The notes under the pieces are model-generated. The model did no database searches. It saw only the letters and a list, made by a program, of their open reading frames with translations, and had not been told where the DNA came from. Source: Novipirellula herctigrandis (GTDB lineage Bacteria; Planctomycetota; Planctomycetia; Pirellulales; Pirellulaceae). Taken from it: a DNA stretch of 35,571 nt. The stretch covers positions 1,383,011 to 1,418,581 of the forward strand of contig SJPJ01000001.1 of NCBI GenBank assembly GCA_007859835.1. Direction: 5' to 3'. Each line of letters starts with the position of its first letter. Within the stretch, counting starts at the first letter, position 1. Shown here in pieces: positions 16,091 through 23,569 of this stretch. The translations under genes were made by a program, and so were the position numbers.

Positions 16091-16196
16091 GCTTATTTCG
16101 ACAACGTCCTTTGTTGCTTTCAAATTAAACCTTCGCTAAACTGATGTTGGTAAGGAACTGTCGCTTGCCACCGAAGGGGCCGAAGGCCGGACGGAG
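16091..16196 (+). ncRNA. dispersed promoter-hairpin element, copy C
   Basis: This is the third copy. The variable hairpin is GGTAAG (16149-16154) with CTTGCC (16164-16169), including one G-T pair, followed by GGGGCCGAAGGCC (16176-16188). The gap 15930-16369 has no gene. It holds two attC-like sites with this element between them, the same arrangement as around copies A and B. Confidence 0.55.
16114..16142 (+). promoter_or_regulatory. sigma70-type promoter of element C
   Basis: TTGCTT (16114-16119), 17 nt, TAAACT (16137-16142), reading toward the NPYQP gene at 16370. Confidence 0.5.
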
Positions 16197-16267
16197 GTTA
16201 CGAAGACTTAAATTTCTCGGTCAATTGACCCATCACCGTGACTGGATCGGCGCATTACCCATACCCG

Positions 16268-16358
16268 TGTGACAGCCACGCGATGCACCAGAGCTGAGTG
16301 TCAGGCGTTTTGTCAGTGGCTGAATGGTTTGTCGCGGCCCGCTGATGGCAACGTCCGT
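16268..16358 (+). repeat. attC-like site
   Basis: GTGACAG opens the site. GCGATGCACCAGAGC (16280-16294) faces GGCCCGCTGATGGC (16336-16349), and an ACGTCCG box closes it. The R' core lacks a clean GTT. Confidence 0.45.
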
Positions 16359-16369
16359 CGAACTGAAAT

Positions 16370-16720
16370 ATGATCGATTTGAATCCATACCAACCGTCGA
16401 CGAGCGTCGATGATCCTGCCGCAAAGCCCGTACTCGCATTGCAACGGGACCCGTACTTGATCGTTGCCAGCATTTGTGGCACTTGCATTGCTGCGTACGT
16501 GATGCTCGGCACGATTCTCAATGGCCTCGACTTTCTGCGTTCGCCTTCGATGCGGGATGCAATTACGGAAGCTTGGCTGATGCTTTTGCTCGCAGCCGGC
16601 TTCGTGGTTTGCACGGCGGCTTATCGCATTTCCAAGAATCGACTCGGTATCAATCGCGTCCATTTCTCTATCGCGACCACCTTTGCGACCATTCTGGCTT
16701 TATACGTGGAGTTCTTTTGA
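16370..16720 (+). CDS. NPYQP-type membrane protein (116 aa)
   Basis: MIDLNPYQPSTSVDD is followed by three likely helices (IVASICGTCIAAYVML; AWLMLLLAAGFVVCTAAY; FSIATTFATILALYVEFF). A short charged loop RISKNRLGINR separates the last two. The gene begins 12 nt after an attC-like site and lies downstream of promoter element C. Its function is unknown. Confidence 0.68.
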   Translation: MIDLNPYQPSTSVDDPAAKPVLALQRDPYLIVASICGTCIAAYVMLGTILNGLDFLRSPSMRDAITEAWLMLLLAAGFVVCTAAYRISKNRLGINRVHFSIATTFATILALYVEFF

Positions 16721-16835
16721 CCTTACCGTTCGCCATTACTTTTGATGTAGTCGACATGTGGACGCAGAGTGATTCGACACTCAGAACCCTCAGGTCACCG
16801 CGTTAGGAGATGTTCGCTCGTTCGTTATTGCAAGA

Positions 16836-16943
16836 AATTGACGCACCATGGATTGCACCATGGATTGCACCAGAGTCGCGATGGCTGCGAATGTTGGTAA
16901 AGGCAAATCAGCTTCCGCGACTCGCTGACGGTGGTGGTTCGCC
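16836..16943 (+). repeat. attC-like site with expanded left arm
   Basis: CACCAGAGTCGCG (16868-16880) pairs with CGCGACTCGCTG (16916-16927), and GTTCGCC (16937-16943) is a canonical R' box. The 12-bp unit CACCATGGATTG is tandemly repeated at 16844-16855 and 16856-16867 just before the arm, lengthening the left side. Confidence 0.6.
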
Positions 16944-16987
16944 TAAGACTTTTACTTGATTTCCCACTGACAAGAACACGAGCAAAC

Positions 16988-17887
16988 ATGACGCGTTTCA
17001 AGACATCACAAGCTCTTCTCTCTGGTATTTTCCTTTTTCTGGGATTGCTACCCGCCCTCGAAGCTTGGCCGTCAGAGCAACCTTCCGCAGCGAGGTTTCG
17101 AGTACGCCTGACCGGTATGTTGGCCTCCATGAAAACATCCAACTATCAGCACAAGACTGACATTGACGAGACCACGGGGCGGTTCAAATGCGATTGCTCC
17201 GGATTGATGGGCTACGCCCTTCGGCGTGAATTCCCAGAACATTACTTGGCCCTTCGCGGCGATCTCGCCCCTTGGAAATCACGCCCCCTTGCCGCAACTT
17301 TCTACGAAACCTTCGATCGTGCCGGGGAAAAGGGGGATGGCCTTTGGATGAAGATTCGTCGAATGAAAGATGCTGTCCCTGGTGACCTCATTGCTTGGCG
17401 CAAACCGAACCTGGAAAGAGGTAGGTCTACCGGACATGTCTGTATGATTCTCAGCGTGAAAATCGAACCGGATGGGCGGTTCCGGGTTCGCGTTTTAGAC
17501 TCGACAGACAAGTCGCGAGTGAATGATACACGGACTGATGGGCGAACCGGGCTTGGAAGTGGCGAGATGTGGTTTGAAGCGGACCACGAAGGGCGACCGA
17601 TTGCATACACCCCCAGAGAAACAAGTGGGCGGATCAATTCCAATCCCATTCTCATCGGACGATTGCTATCCGGAGAAAAGAGTGAGGCCGTAACAGACTT
17701 GGCTGACCGGGACCTGATTGGGCTGGACACAGACGAAGCTGCTAGTCTTGCTCGGAATCGTGGCCTGAAGTGGCGAATCATTGCGCGGGATGATTCGGTC
17801 GTTCCGATCGGCTTGTCACGCCGTAATCCAAAGCGTCTCAACGCCGTGATTGAAGAAGGGAAGGTAATTCGAGTCCGCCGTGATTAG
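16988..17887 (+). CDS. exported NlpC/P60-like hydrolase with I78-like C-terminus (299 aa)
   Basis: I use ATG 16988, which begins a signal peptide (LLSGIFLFLGLLPALEAW). The papain-like NlpC/P60 core shows C-D-C-S-G with the likely nucleophile Cys70, PGDLIAW, the His150 in STGHVCMIL and VLDST after it. These enzymes usually cut peptidoglycan peptides or related amides in the envelope. The last 59 residues (about 241-299; LIGLDTDEAASLARNRGL and NPKRLNAVIEEGKVIRV) resemble the I78 family of small protease inhibitors. This fusion is unusual, and the inhibitor likeness is from pattern only. Confidence 0.7.
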   Translation: MTRFKTSQALLSGIFLFLGLLPALEAWPSEQPSAARFRVRLTGMLASMKTSNYQHKTDIDETTGRFKCDCSGLMGYALRREFPEHYLALRGDLAPWKSRPLAATFYETFDRAGEKGDGLWMKIRRMKDAVPGDLIAWRKPNLERGRSTGHVCMILSVKIEPDGRFRVRVLDSTDKSRVNDTRTDGRTGLGSGEMWFEADHEGRPIAYTPRETSGRINSNPILIGRLLSGEKSEAVTDLADRDLIGLDTDEAASLARNRGLKWRIIARDDSVVPIGLSRRNPKRLNAVIEEGKVIRVRRD

Positions 17888-17916
17888 GGAACAAGTGAGA
17901 TCAACAACGAAGCACG

Positions 17917-18002
17917 GGTTAACCAGACGACAAACCGGAGCCGGACATAGCGTGTTGAAAATGGCGTGCGAAATCCCAGCCCGGTTATCTTTGTCGTTGC
18001 CC
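17917..18002 (+). repeat. attC-like site, well paired
   Basis: GGTTAAC (17917-17923) and GTTGCCC (17996-18002) are the end boxes. The stem ACGACAAA on the left matches TTTGTCGT on the right over 8 bp, then CCGG pairs with CCGG. This is one of the clearest sites in the window. Confidence 0.65.
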
Positions 18003-18113
18003 GACTGATGATGACCGAGCGTTTTGCAAAATCGTGTGGCGTGGTAGGGTAATCGAGATATGCAAAGAACCGCAACGACTCGTCTTCCGCACCCCAATCA
18101 CTGTGAGGTCACA

Positions 18114-18614
18114 ATGAGATTGCTGGTCTTTATGACATTGTTTGCACTGCCCCTCATCGCATGTGCCGAAGAGTCATGGATGTTTCCGGTGACAATGGAT
18201 TCTCCCACCGCGAAAGTCCAATTGGACTCACTGAGAATAGCAGAGTCGTATGTGGAGGAAATCGGCGGCCGCAACGCGATCACAAGTCGAGTGATTCATT
18301 CGTCTGTCGCAAGCTTTGACGAAATCGTTAAATGGTACTCTGATCGGCTCATCACGCCTGATCTATCGGAAAAAGTTGCTGACTATGATAGACGCTCTGC
18401 TGTGGCACCTGAACTTTGCGTTGAACACGGGATCAATCCAAAAGACGATCCAACGAAAGCGATTGTTACCTATTGGTTTACTCCGACTCTAAAGCAGATT
18501 ACAACCCTCTTCACCAACGACGAAGGCGGCGTCATCGCCATTTTGCTGCTCGGCACGGAAAATCAAACCAGAATCCAAGTTATGCGGCGTCGGACACGGG
18601 AGAGCGGGGGATAG
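18114..18614 (+). CDS. secreted hypothetical protein (166 aa)
   Basis: ATG 18114 follows a GAGG ribosome-binding site and starts a signal peptide (LLVFMTLFALPLIACAEE). The mature domain is mixed alpha/beta (SFDEIVKWYSDRL; AIVTYWFTPTLKQITTLF; GVIAILLLG) and ends in a basic tail. It resembles the small 'FDEVVAWYEKKL' type periplasmic proteins seen in planctomycetes, but I cannot name the family. Its stop TAG is inside the R'' box of the next attC-like site (GGATAGC). Confidence 0.6.
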   Translation: MRLLVFMTLFALPLIACAEESWMFPVTMDSPTAKVQLDSLRIAESYVEEIGGRNAITSRVIHSSVASFDEIVKWYSDRLITPDLSEKVADYDRRSAVAPELCVEHGINPKDDPTKAIVTYWFTPTLKQITTLFTNDEGGVIAILLLGTENQTRIQVMRRRTRESGG

Positions 18615-18698
18615 CCATGTCGTGCACACGGAGTCCGCGAGTCGGCGTTTTTGAAGTTGAGATTTTTCGCGCGTCCCCGCTGATCACTACCGATCACC
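18609..18698 (+). repeat. attC-like site with mutated cores
   Basis: GGATAGC (18609-18615) and GATCACC (18692-18698) are the end boxes, with AGC for AAC and GAT for GTT. The inner arms CGTGCACACGGAGTC and CCCCGCTGATCAC face each other. Overall likeness to 19084-19170 is high. Confidence 0.55.
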
Positions 18699-18827
18699 GA
18701 CGGATTGATTGCTTGTGGATGACATCGGCTATGACAGACCTTTAGGGGCGTCGACATCCAGTTGTCATTCTTTACGTTGTGAAAACGATTTCATCAAAAA
18801 GCTTACCTCAATAACCAGGAATCCCTT

Positions 18828-19046
18828 ATGAAACACATGCTTAAGATTGATGCCTTTATACTGTTGTTTTCGGCACTGGGCTATCTAATCGCGATGCTTA
18901 CGTCTGACTCTTCCGACGGGATTCTCTTGCTTCCCTTGGTACTGTTGTCAATTGTGGTGTGCATGGGCTTGTTGGAGGTGGATCGTCGACTGAACGCGCT
19001 GGAACAGAGCCAACCGGACACCGACCCAAATTCATTAGTGGAGTAG
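18828..19046 (+). CDS. small two-TM protein (72 aa)
   Basis: Two hydrophobic helices (AFILLFSALGYLIAML and ILLLPLVLLSIVVCMGLL) are followed by a short amphipathic coiled-coil-like segment (EVDRRLNALEQ) and an acidic tail. ATG 18828 is preceded by AGGAATC, a fair ribosome-binding site. It lies alone between two attC-like sites. Function is unknown. Confidence 0.6.
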   Translation: MKHMLKIDAFILLFSALGYLIAMLTSDSSDGILLLPLVLLSIVVCMGLLEVDRRLNALEQSQPDTDPNSLVE

Positions 19047-19083
19047 AGTTCAAGCCTCACCACGAATTCGAATTCATAATGTC

Positions 19084-19170
19084 GGATAACGATCGCGGGC
19101 ACACGTAGGCCCGTTCGCTCTTACGAGTGGAATCTCAGCTCACGCGCCCCGGTGATGCGGGTCGTTCGCC
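19084..19170 (+). repeat. attC-like site, near consensus
   Basis: GGATAAC (19084-19090) and GTTCGCC (19164-19170) bound 87 nt. GATCGCGGGCACACG on the left faces CGCCCCGGTGATGCGGGTC on the right. This is the best representative of the right-arm consensus CCGGTGATGC. Confidence 0.65.
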
Positions 19171-19187
19171 AGCCAGCACGAAATCGG

Positions 19188-19727
19188 TTGATAGACACAA
19201 GACTTATTGAAATCACGGTCTTTGCAACCATCTTCACTTGGGCGGTTTCGCTTCTTGGCCTCTTCCCCACTTCAAGACTTCGCAGGCAACCACGCGGTCC
19301 TGTACGGCTTATTCACCTGTTTTCACTTCCCCTAATCGTTGCGGTGATCTACGCCTATCTTGACTGGGCTGTGCCACAAAACCAACATGACACCGACCGT
19401 CTTGGCTACACGATTGGATGTTCGCTCGTTGCCGTGTTTTGGTGGTTAATCATTTGCAGACGTGTTCAAGGGGCGGACCGTCCATTCGCGGTTTCGTTGT
19501 ACCTGACGTCAACGGTACTGTTTGGTTTTCTCTGCCCGCTCATGATGTTCTACAACCTATTCCTGCTTTTTGATCGTGTTACTCTTCCGAAAACACCCTT
19601 GGTGCTTGGATTCGTTGCGCACCTCGTGCTGTATATTGTGGCGTTTCTTGCAACCTACTGGTTCACACGGATCATGGATCACGCCAATAACCACGGCGAA
19701 CCATGCGATGAACCGAAGTCGCAATAA
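19188..19727 (+). CDS. multi-pass membrane protein (179 aa)
   Basis: The GTG 19152 and ATG 19155 starts both lie inside the attC-like site before its GTT core, so TTG 19188 is preferred. Five likely helices follow (EITVFATIFTWAVSLLGLF; LFSLPLIVAVIYAYL; YTIGCSLVAVFWWLIIC; VLFGFLCPLMMFYNLFLLF; LGFVAHLVLYIVAFLATYW). The C-terminal residues CDEPKSQ are encoded by the left arm of the next attC-like site. No family is recognised. Confidence 0.6.
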   Translation: MIDTRLIEITVFATIFTWAVSLLGLFPTSRLRRQPRGPVRLIHLFSLPLIVAVIYAYLDWAVPQNQHDTDRLGYTIGCSLVAVFWWLIICRRVQGADRPFAVSLYLTSTVLFGFLCPLMMFYNLFLLFDRVTLPKTPLVLGFVAHLVLYIVAFLATYWFTRIMDHANNHGEPCDEPKSQ

Positions 19728-19786
19728 CCGAGCGACTTGACAATGAGAAATCAACTTTCCCGCCTCGGTGATCCAGGCCGCTAGCC
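19695..19786 (+). repeat. attC-like site
   Basis: GGCGAAC (19695-19701) opens it. GCGATGAACCGAAG (19705-19718) pairs with CCTCGGTGATCC (19763-19774), leaving one base unpaired. It closes with GCTAGCC (19780-19786), so the R' core is GCT instead of GTT. Confidence 0.6.
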
Positions 19787-19951
19787 GACTGACATCCACC
19801 ATTTGTAGAAGGGGCGATAGGAAAAGCTTCGGATCATTGGCGTTGATCCTCGCAATGCCCCCAATCGGTGATTTCAACGTCATTTCTCTTCGGAACGGAA
19901 CCATAGCGTTTCAATTTTGAACTCATATTTTCGCAAATTGGATTTTTAGTC

Positions 19952-20440
19952 ATGGGAGTATCGGAACGCAAATACATGCAAACTCAAGAGCCGAAACCAG
20001 TCGGCTTTTCGTTCGTTCTAGCTATCGTCACGTCAGTTGTTGTGATCGCCCTGCTTGCAAAAATTCGAGATCGCTCATCGTATTCCAATCGCAGCCATCC
20101 ATTTAATCAATCGGTCGAAGATCAAATCCAAAATCTTGCCCCAAACATCAGTCGCCATGACCGCTTGCTGCAAATTTCACCGATGGATGTAAACGTTGTG
20201 TCGTATGACGATCTACGCTTGTTACCACGTGTTAGCGATGCCATCGCGAACGGAATCATCTCTGGGCGTCCCTTTTTGACCGTCGAACAACTTGACGACG
20301 TTTATGGTATCGGCCCCAAGACGGTCGAACTGCTTCGGCCGCATATTGTCATCAAGCATGATACTTCAGTGCAACATCCCGATAGACAATCCGCAGAGAA
20401 GCAATCAATCGACATAGAAACGACGAACCAAAACAACTAG
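19952..20440 (+). CDS. membrane-anchored helix-hairpin-helix (ComEA-like) protein (162 aa)
   Basis: One membrane helix (SFVLAIVTSVVVIALLA, about residues 20-36) is followed by a linker. At about 79-134 there is a double helix-hairpin-helix module of the ComEA type (SYDDLRLLPRVSDAIANGII; QLDDVYGIGPKTVELLRPHI). ComEA proteins bind DNA without sequence preference outside the membrane during DNA uptake. Only the HhH core is shared, since the typical SLBB part is missing. ATG 19976 is an alternative start. Its place inside a cassette array is notable. Confidence 0.75.
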   Translation: MGVSERKYMQTQEPKPVGFSFVLAIVTSVVVIALLAKIRDRSSYSNRSHPFNQSVEDQIQNLAPNISRHDRLLQISPMDVNVVSYDDLRLLPRVSDAIANGIISGRPFLTVEQLDDVYGIGPKTVELLRPHIVIKHDTSVQHPDRQSAEKQSIDIETTNQNN

Positions 20441-20548
20441 GCACTGTCAATTTCAAGTCATAAGTAGTGACGTTCTTGGGGCATGGACCGCCTCAAGTCC
20501 TGCGGGTTGACTTTCCCTAAACGGCCCCCAAACACTGCTGCGTACAGA

Positions 20549-20638
20549 AAACGACCATGCGTTAACACGAAGTACGTGATCTTGGGGTTTGGAAATCCTT
20601 AAACAAATGCGTCTGCCCGCATACGGCACCCGTTATTC
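20549..20638 (+). repeat. weak attC-like site
   Basis: AAACGAC (20549-20555), the arm GCGTTAACACGAAG, and GTTATTC (20632-20638) fit the length and box pattern. Inner pairing is poor. Just upstream an inverted repeat TTGGGGC / GCCCCCAA (20476-20531) is present. Confidence 0.3.
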
Positions 20639-20688
20639 CTTCGAGGCGATTCGAAGTTTGTGAATCGATTGATTTTGATTAAGAGAAA

Positions 20689-21051
20689 ATGACACATTGC
20701 TCACCGCCGCTTCGTTTGATTCTTACCGCTGCGTTTGCGGTAACGTTATCCCCAGGCTGTTTCCAAAGAGAAGTCTATTGGACGGTTGCAAAGGTCGATG
20801 CCGATCAGGGTCGTGACACTCTGATAGACGAAAAGGGGATGCAATACCACAACGACTATATGGCAATCGTATTACAGCGCAACGATGAAACGCTAAATAT
20901 AATCTACGAGAACCGAATACCAGATCATGTTCGCATTGCGGTTGGGGATCGGCTTGCTATTTCCGTTGATCATGAAGCGATCTACTCAGAAGTCTGGCAA
21001 GGGTATTGGCTCCATGACGTAACTCTTAACCAAATCCCAAATACGGAATAG
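20689..21051 (+). CDS. lipoprotein (120 aa)
   Basis: A type II signal peptide ends in the lipobox LSPG-C (Cys24), so the protein should be lipid-anchored. The mature part of about 95 residues is a small beta-barrel-like domain (VYWTVAKVDADQG; VRIAVGDRLAISVD) without known motifs. AAGAG 8 nt before the ATG is a plausible ribosome-binding site. Function is unknown. Confidence 0.65.
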   Translation: MTHCSPPLRLILTAAFAVTLSPGCFQREVYWTVAKVDADQGRDTLIDEKGMQYHNDYMAIVLQRNDETLNIIYENRIPDHVRIAVGDRLAISVDHEAIYSEVWQGYWLHDVTLNQIPNTE

Positions 21052-21156
21052 CCTCATCACCCACTGGAACAAGACAACATGTTTTGTTAATTGGTTGTGT
21101 TAGCTCCGCGGCACGATGAACAGGCCGTTCGTGTGACTTAAGGTAGAAACGCAAAC

Positions 21157-21420
21157 GTGGTAGACGCGCCGAATCCCTACGAACCAACGGCGAGCACAGC
21201 AACCCCAACCGCAACGTCCCGCCAAAACCATATTAAACGGGCACGCGTTGCACAGGGCATTGTCACGGTTCTCACGTCCAGCCTCATTGGGGCGATGCTC
21301 GCGCCCGCTATCGCAACTGCTCCACCAGTTCACTACGAGATTCCCTAGGCCGCAACAGGTGGACTCGTTGGATTTTCCGGATGGCTCGTATTGCGATTCT
21401 TGTTAAACATACGTGGTTGA
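21157..21420 (+). pseudogene. NPYEP-type membrane protein truncated by an in-frame TAG
   Basis: GTG 21157 gives VDAPNPYEPTAST, a hydrophilic linker, and a first helix (GIVTVLTSSLIGAMLAPAIA). A TAG at 21346-21348 stops it. The same frame then continues AATGGLVGFSGWLVLRFLLN, a perfect second membrane helix, to TGA 21418-21420. The intact gene would be 87 codons. The position of the TAG exactly between two helices makes a recent nonsense mutation (for example from CAG, TGG or GAG) likely. Confidence 0.6.
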
Positions 21421-21516
21421 TGAGTTCCCTTCGTCACTCCAACCATACATCTATTGACTTAGAACTACAAAAAAAACAACCCGTGCTTGCGCCGATGAAC
21501 TTGTCGATGGGAAAGT

Positions 21517-21732
21517 TTGACGCGTGGCGAGGTTCGGCTGCATCGCGGAGATGCTTATCCACTCGTTGACAGTGTGAAAATGCGATTTGAGGTACGATCC
21601 GCTCCGCCCCCGGTGCGAATGGCAACACACCGTTTCACTAAGCTGGTTGGCACAGAAGTCCAAACGGTCTCATCCAATTATTGCCCCCTGTTTCAGCACG
21701 AAAACCATCGAGCGGCATGCACAATTGCATAA
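21517..21732 (+). CDS. possible small protein (71 aa), weak
   Basis: This is one frame in the long gap 21421-22098 that looks protein-like (VRLHRGDAYPLVDSVKMRFE; THRFTKLVGTEVQTVSSNYC). It can only start at TTG 21517 and has no clear ribosome-binding site. The rest of the gap holds a GCATGAACCGGAAC motif (near 21858) and a GGTTGCACCGAAGGCG motif (near 22009). Both resemble left arms of attC-like sites without clear partners. Confidence 0.25.
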   Translation: MTRGEVRLHRGDAYPLVDSVKMRFEVRSAPPPVRMATHRFTKLVGTEVQTVSSNYCPLFQHENHRAACTIA

Positions 21733-22098
21733 TGCGGACAGACCAATCCAAGGCTACCACGACCACTGCAAACGATGGCAACACCGACATCGGGGCGCCG
21801 CCATGAGGGTGCGCCCGTCATGGGGTGCCCTGTGACCACGAACACACCAGAATCAATGCATGAACCGGAACAGCGACTCACCCCTGCTATAATTGCAATT
21901 CAACGATAACGCCCATCGCTGTCCTCAATTTCACCACCCTGCCGGAAACCTTTTGACAACATCTAAAAATTGCGTTTCGGATTTGAGTTCAACTTGCGAT
22001 CTGGCAAACGGTTGCACCGAAGGCGAACAATTTTTACTATAATGGGAATTCAAAATTATGGTCCCCATTCTTCTGTCTGCCATTTCCTTTCGTCCGCC

Positions 22099-23457
22099 AT
22101 GCCCCAATTGCCGCACTTCAACAAGTCGCTCGCTACCTTGTTTCTCCTTTCAACGCTTTTGTTGGCCAACGTTGTCGTCGGCCAAGATGGCGTGCAGCGT
22201 GCTGGTGCTGGAGCCGACATTGTCTTTAAACCATTGGACTTGGAGTGTTCCGCGACGGCCATGGAAATGTCCGAAGACGGTAAGTTCATCGCGATCACGC
22301 ACCAAGCCGACAATGTGATTTCGGTATACGACGTCGTTGCTGGCGTGGTGACGGCCGAAATCGAAAGCCCGGCGCCACGGTCGGTTCTTTTCCGAGGCAA
22401 CCAAATCATTGTGGCGAGCCAAATTGAAGGCATCATCAATTTCTATCAGCGCAGGGGCAACGACTGGGCGCTGACCAAGGAGTGGCGCGTTCCCAAAACA
22501 GGCGTCGTACACCTATCCGCTGCTGGAGGGCCTTCGTTTCGTGGACAGCTGGTGGTGACTTGTCACGGCGATGGAAGCCAGGCATCGTACCAAGATAGTA
22601 TGATTTTCGTGACTTCCACGAGCGGTAGATTTACCCCAATCTCCAAGTCAGCGTTGGGCACGGTCAGTTACGACGGAAAATTGCTGATCAGGCACGAATC
22701 GTTCAACCTAAGCAGCGGCGGACAGATCACCGGACATCTGTTTGACGAATACGTACGCTCGGGTGGCAAATCCCGCCAAGTGTTATCTGCGGATCCAGAC
22801 AGCAATACGTATCTGTACCAAATTGACCGAGGGGGATATTGGATCGGTCGTGATTGCGTGATGGGTGGGTTACCACTGACACGTTTGCCCAACGAGTGGG
22901 GCAACCTCGTCATTGCCGACCGAACTCAGAAAAGGTTGTATGTCATTGCTGACGATATGATGACGGGACAACAATTGTCCGCCGCTGCACCGCCATTGGG
23001 TGTTCGTCGCATCAAATACCCAGACCCATACGGAGAGATGGACAAGCTTCGTCACGGTTGGGCACACCGTCGAGACTACTTGTTGGACCATCCTGAAGCT
23101 GCAACCCATGATGGCAAGACATCGTTGTTCATTCGCACGGCCGAAGGCGGAGTAATCTTATCCGCAGAAATGGAACCGTTCGAACAAAAACCGAAGACCG
23201 CATCGGTCTCACCCAATTCTTCAGCAGTTCAGCCAATGGTTCCCAAAGGAACAGCGATCGATGCAAAACCACGAACTTGGCGGAGTAAGAATGGGAGGTT
23301 CTCGGTCGTCGCCACGCTATTGCGGCCTAGTGGGAACAGCGTGGTTCTGAAACGCGAGGACAACGGCCAAGAAATTGAGGTGCCCTTTGACTCGCTTAGT
23401 GATACGGACAATCGATACTTAGAGCGTCAGCAAAAGAAGGCGTCGGAGACGCCATAA
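22099..23457 (+). CDS. exported beta-propeller protein with SHD1 domain (452 aa)
   Basis: ATG 22099 is chosen because a signal peptide follows (LATLFLLSTLLLANVVVGQ). Residues about 35-370 show repeated WD40/YncE-like blades (ATAMEMSEDGKFIAITHQAD; VISVYDVVAG; PRSVLFRGNQIIVASQ). The last 61 residues form an SHD1 (SLA1 homology 1, PF03983) domain: RTWRSKNGRFSVVA, VVLKREDNGQEIEVPFDSLS, RYLE. SHD1 is abundant in planctomycete secreted proteins, and its role there is not established. The stop TAA is inside the next attC-like site. Confidence 0.8.
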   Translation: MPQLPHFNKSLATLFLLSTLLLANVVVGQDGVQRAGAGADIVFKPLDLECSATAMEMSEDGKFIAITHQADNVISVYDVVAGVVTAEIESPAPRSVLFRGNQIIVASQIEGIINFYQRRGNDWALTKEWRVPKTGVVHLSAAGGPSFRGQLVVTCHGDGSQASYQDSMIFVTSTSGRFTPISKSALGTVSYDGKLLIRHESFNLSSGGQITGHLFDEYVRSGGKSRQVLSADPDSNTYLYQIDRGGYWIGRDCVMGGLPLTRLPNEWGNLVIADRTQKRLYVIADDMMTGQQLSAAAPPLGVRRIKYPDPYGEMDKLRHGWAHRRDYLLDHPEAATHDGKTSLFIRTAEGGVILSAEMEPFEQKPKTASVSPNSSAVQPMVPKGTAIDAKPRTWRSKNGRFSVVATLLRPSGNSVVLKREDNGQEIEVPFDSLSDTDNRYLERQQKKASETP

Positions 23458-23540
23458 TTTATGATCCACTAAAGTCTTGGAATTGAATTTGGGCAATGGA
23501 CAGTGACCCGTTCGGACCGCAGTGATCATTAATGTTACAC
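23451..23540 (+). repeat. attC-like site
   Basis: GCCATAA opens it. TTATGATCCACT (23459-23470) pairs with AGTGATCATTAA (23521-23532), leaving one unpaired C. It ends GTTACAC (23534-23540). Confidence 0.55.
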
Positions 23541-23569
23541 GACTGAAGAAATCATAAGCGATCAGAGCA

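Noticed and set aside
7458-21420. Stop-codon reassignment or selenocysteine to explain the split genes
   Set aside because: Split genes use TAA, TGA and TAG, and intact neighbours use all three as normal ends, so scattered mutation is simpler. No SECIS-like structure was noted after the TGA.
21858-21910. GCATGAACCGGAAC motif with TTGCAATT downstream, as an attC-like site
   Set aside because: Only the left arm matches; the right arm and R' box are absent and spacing is too short.
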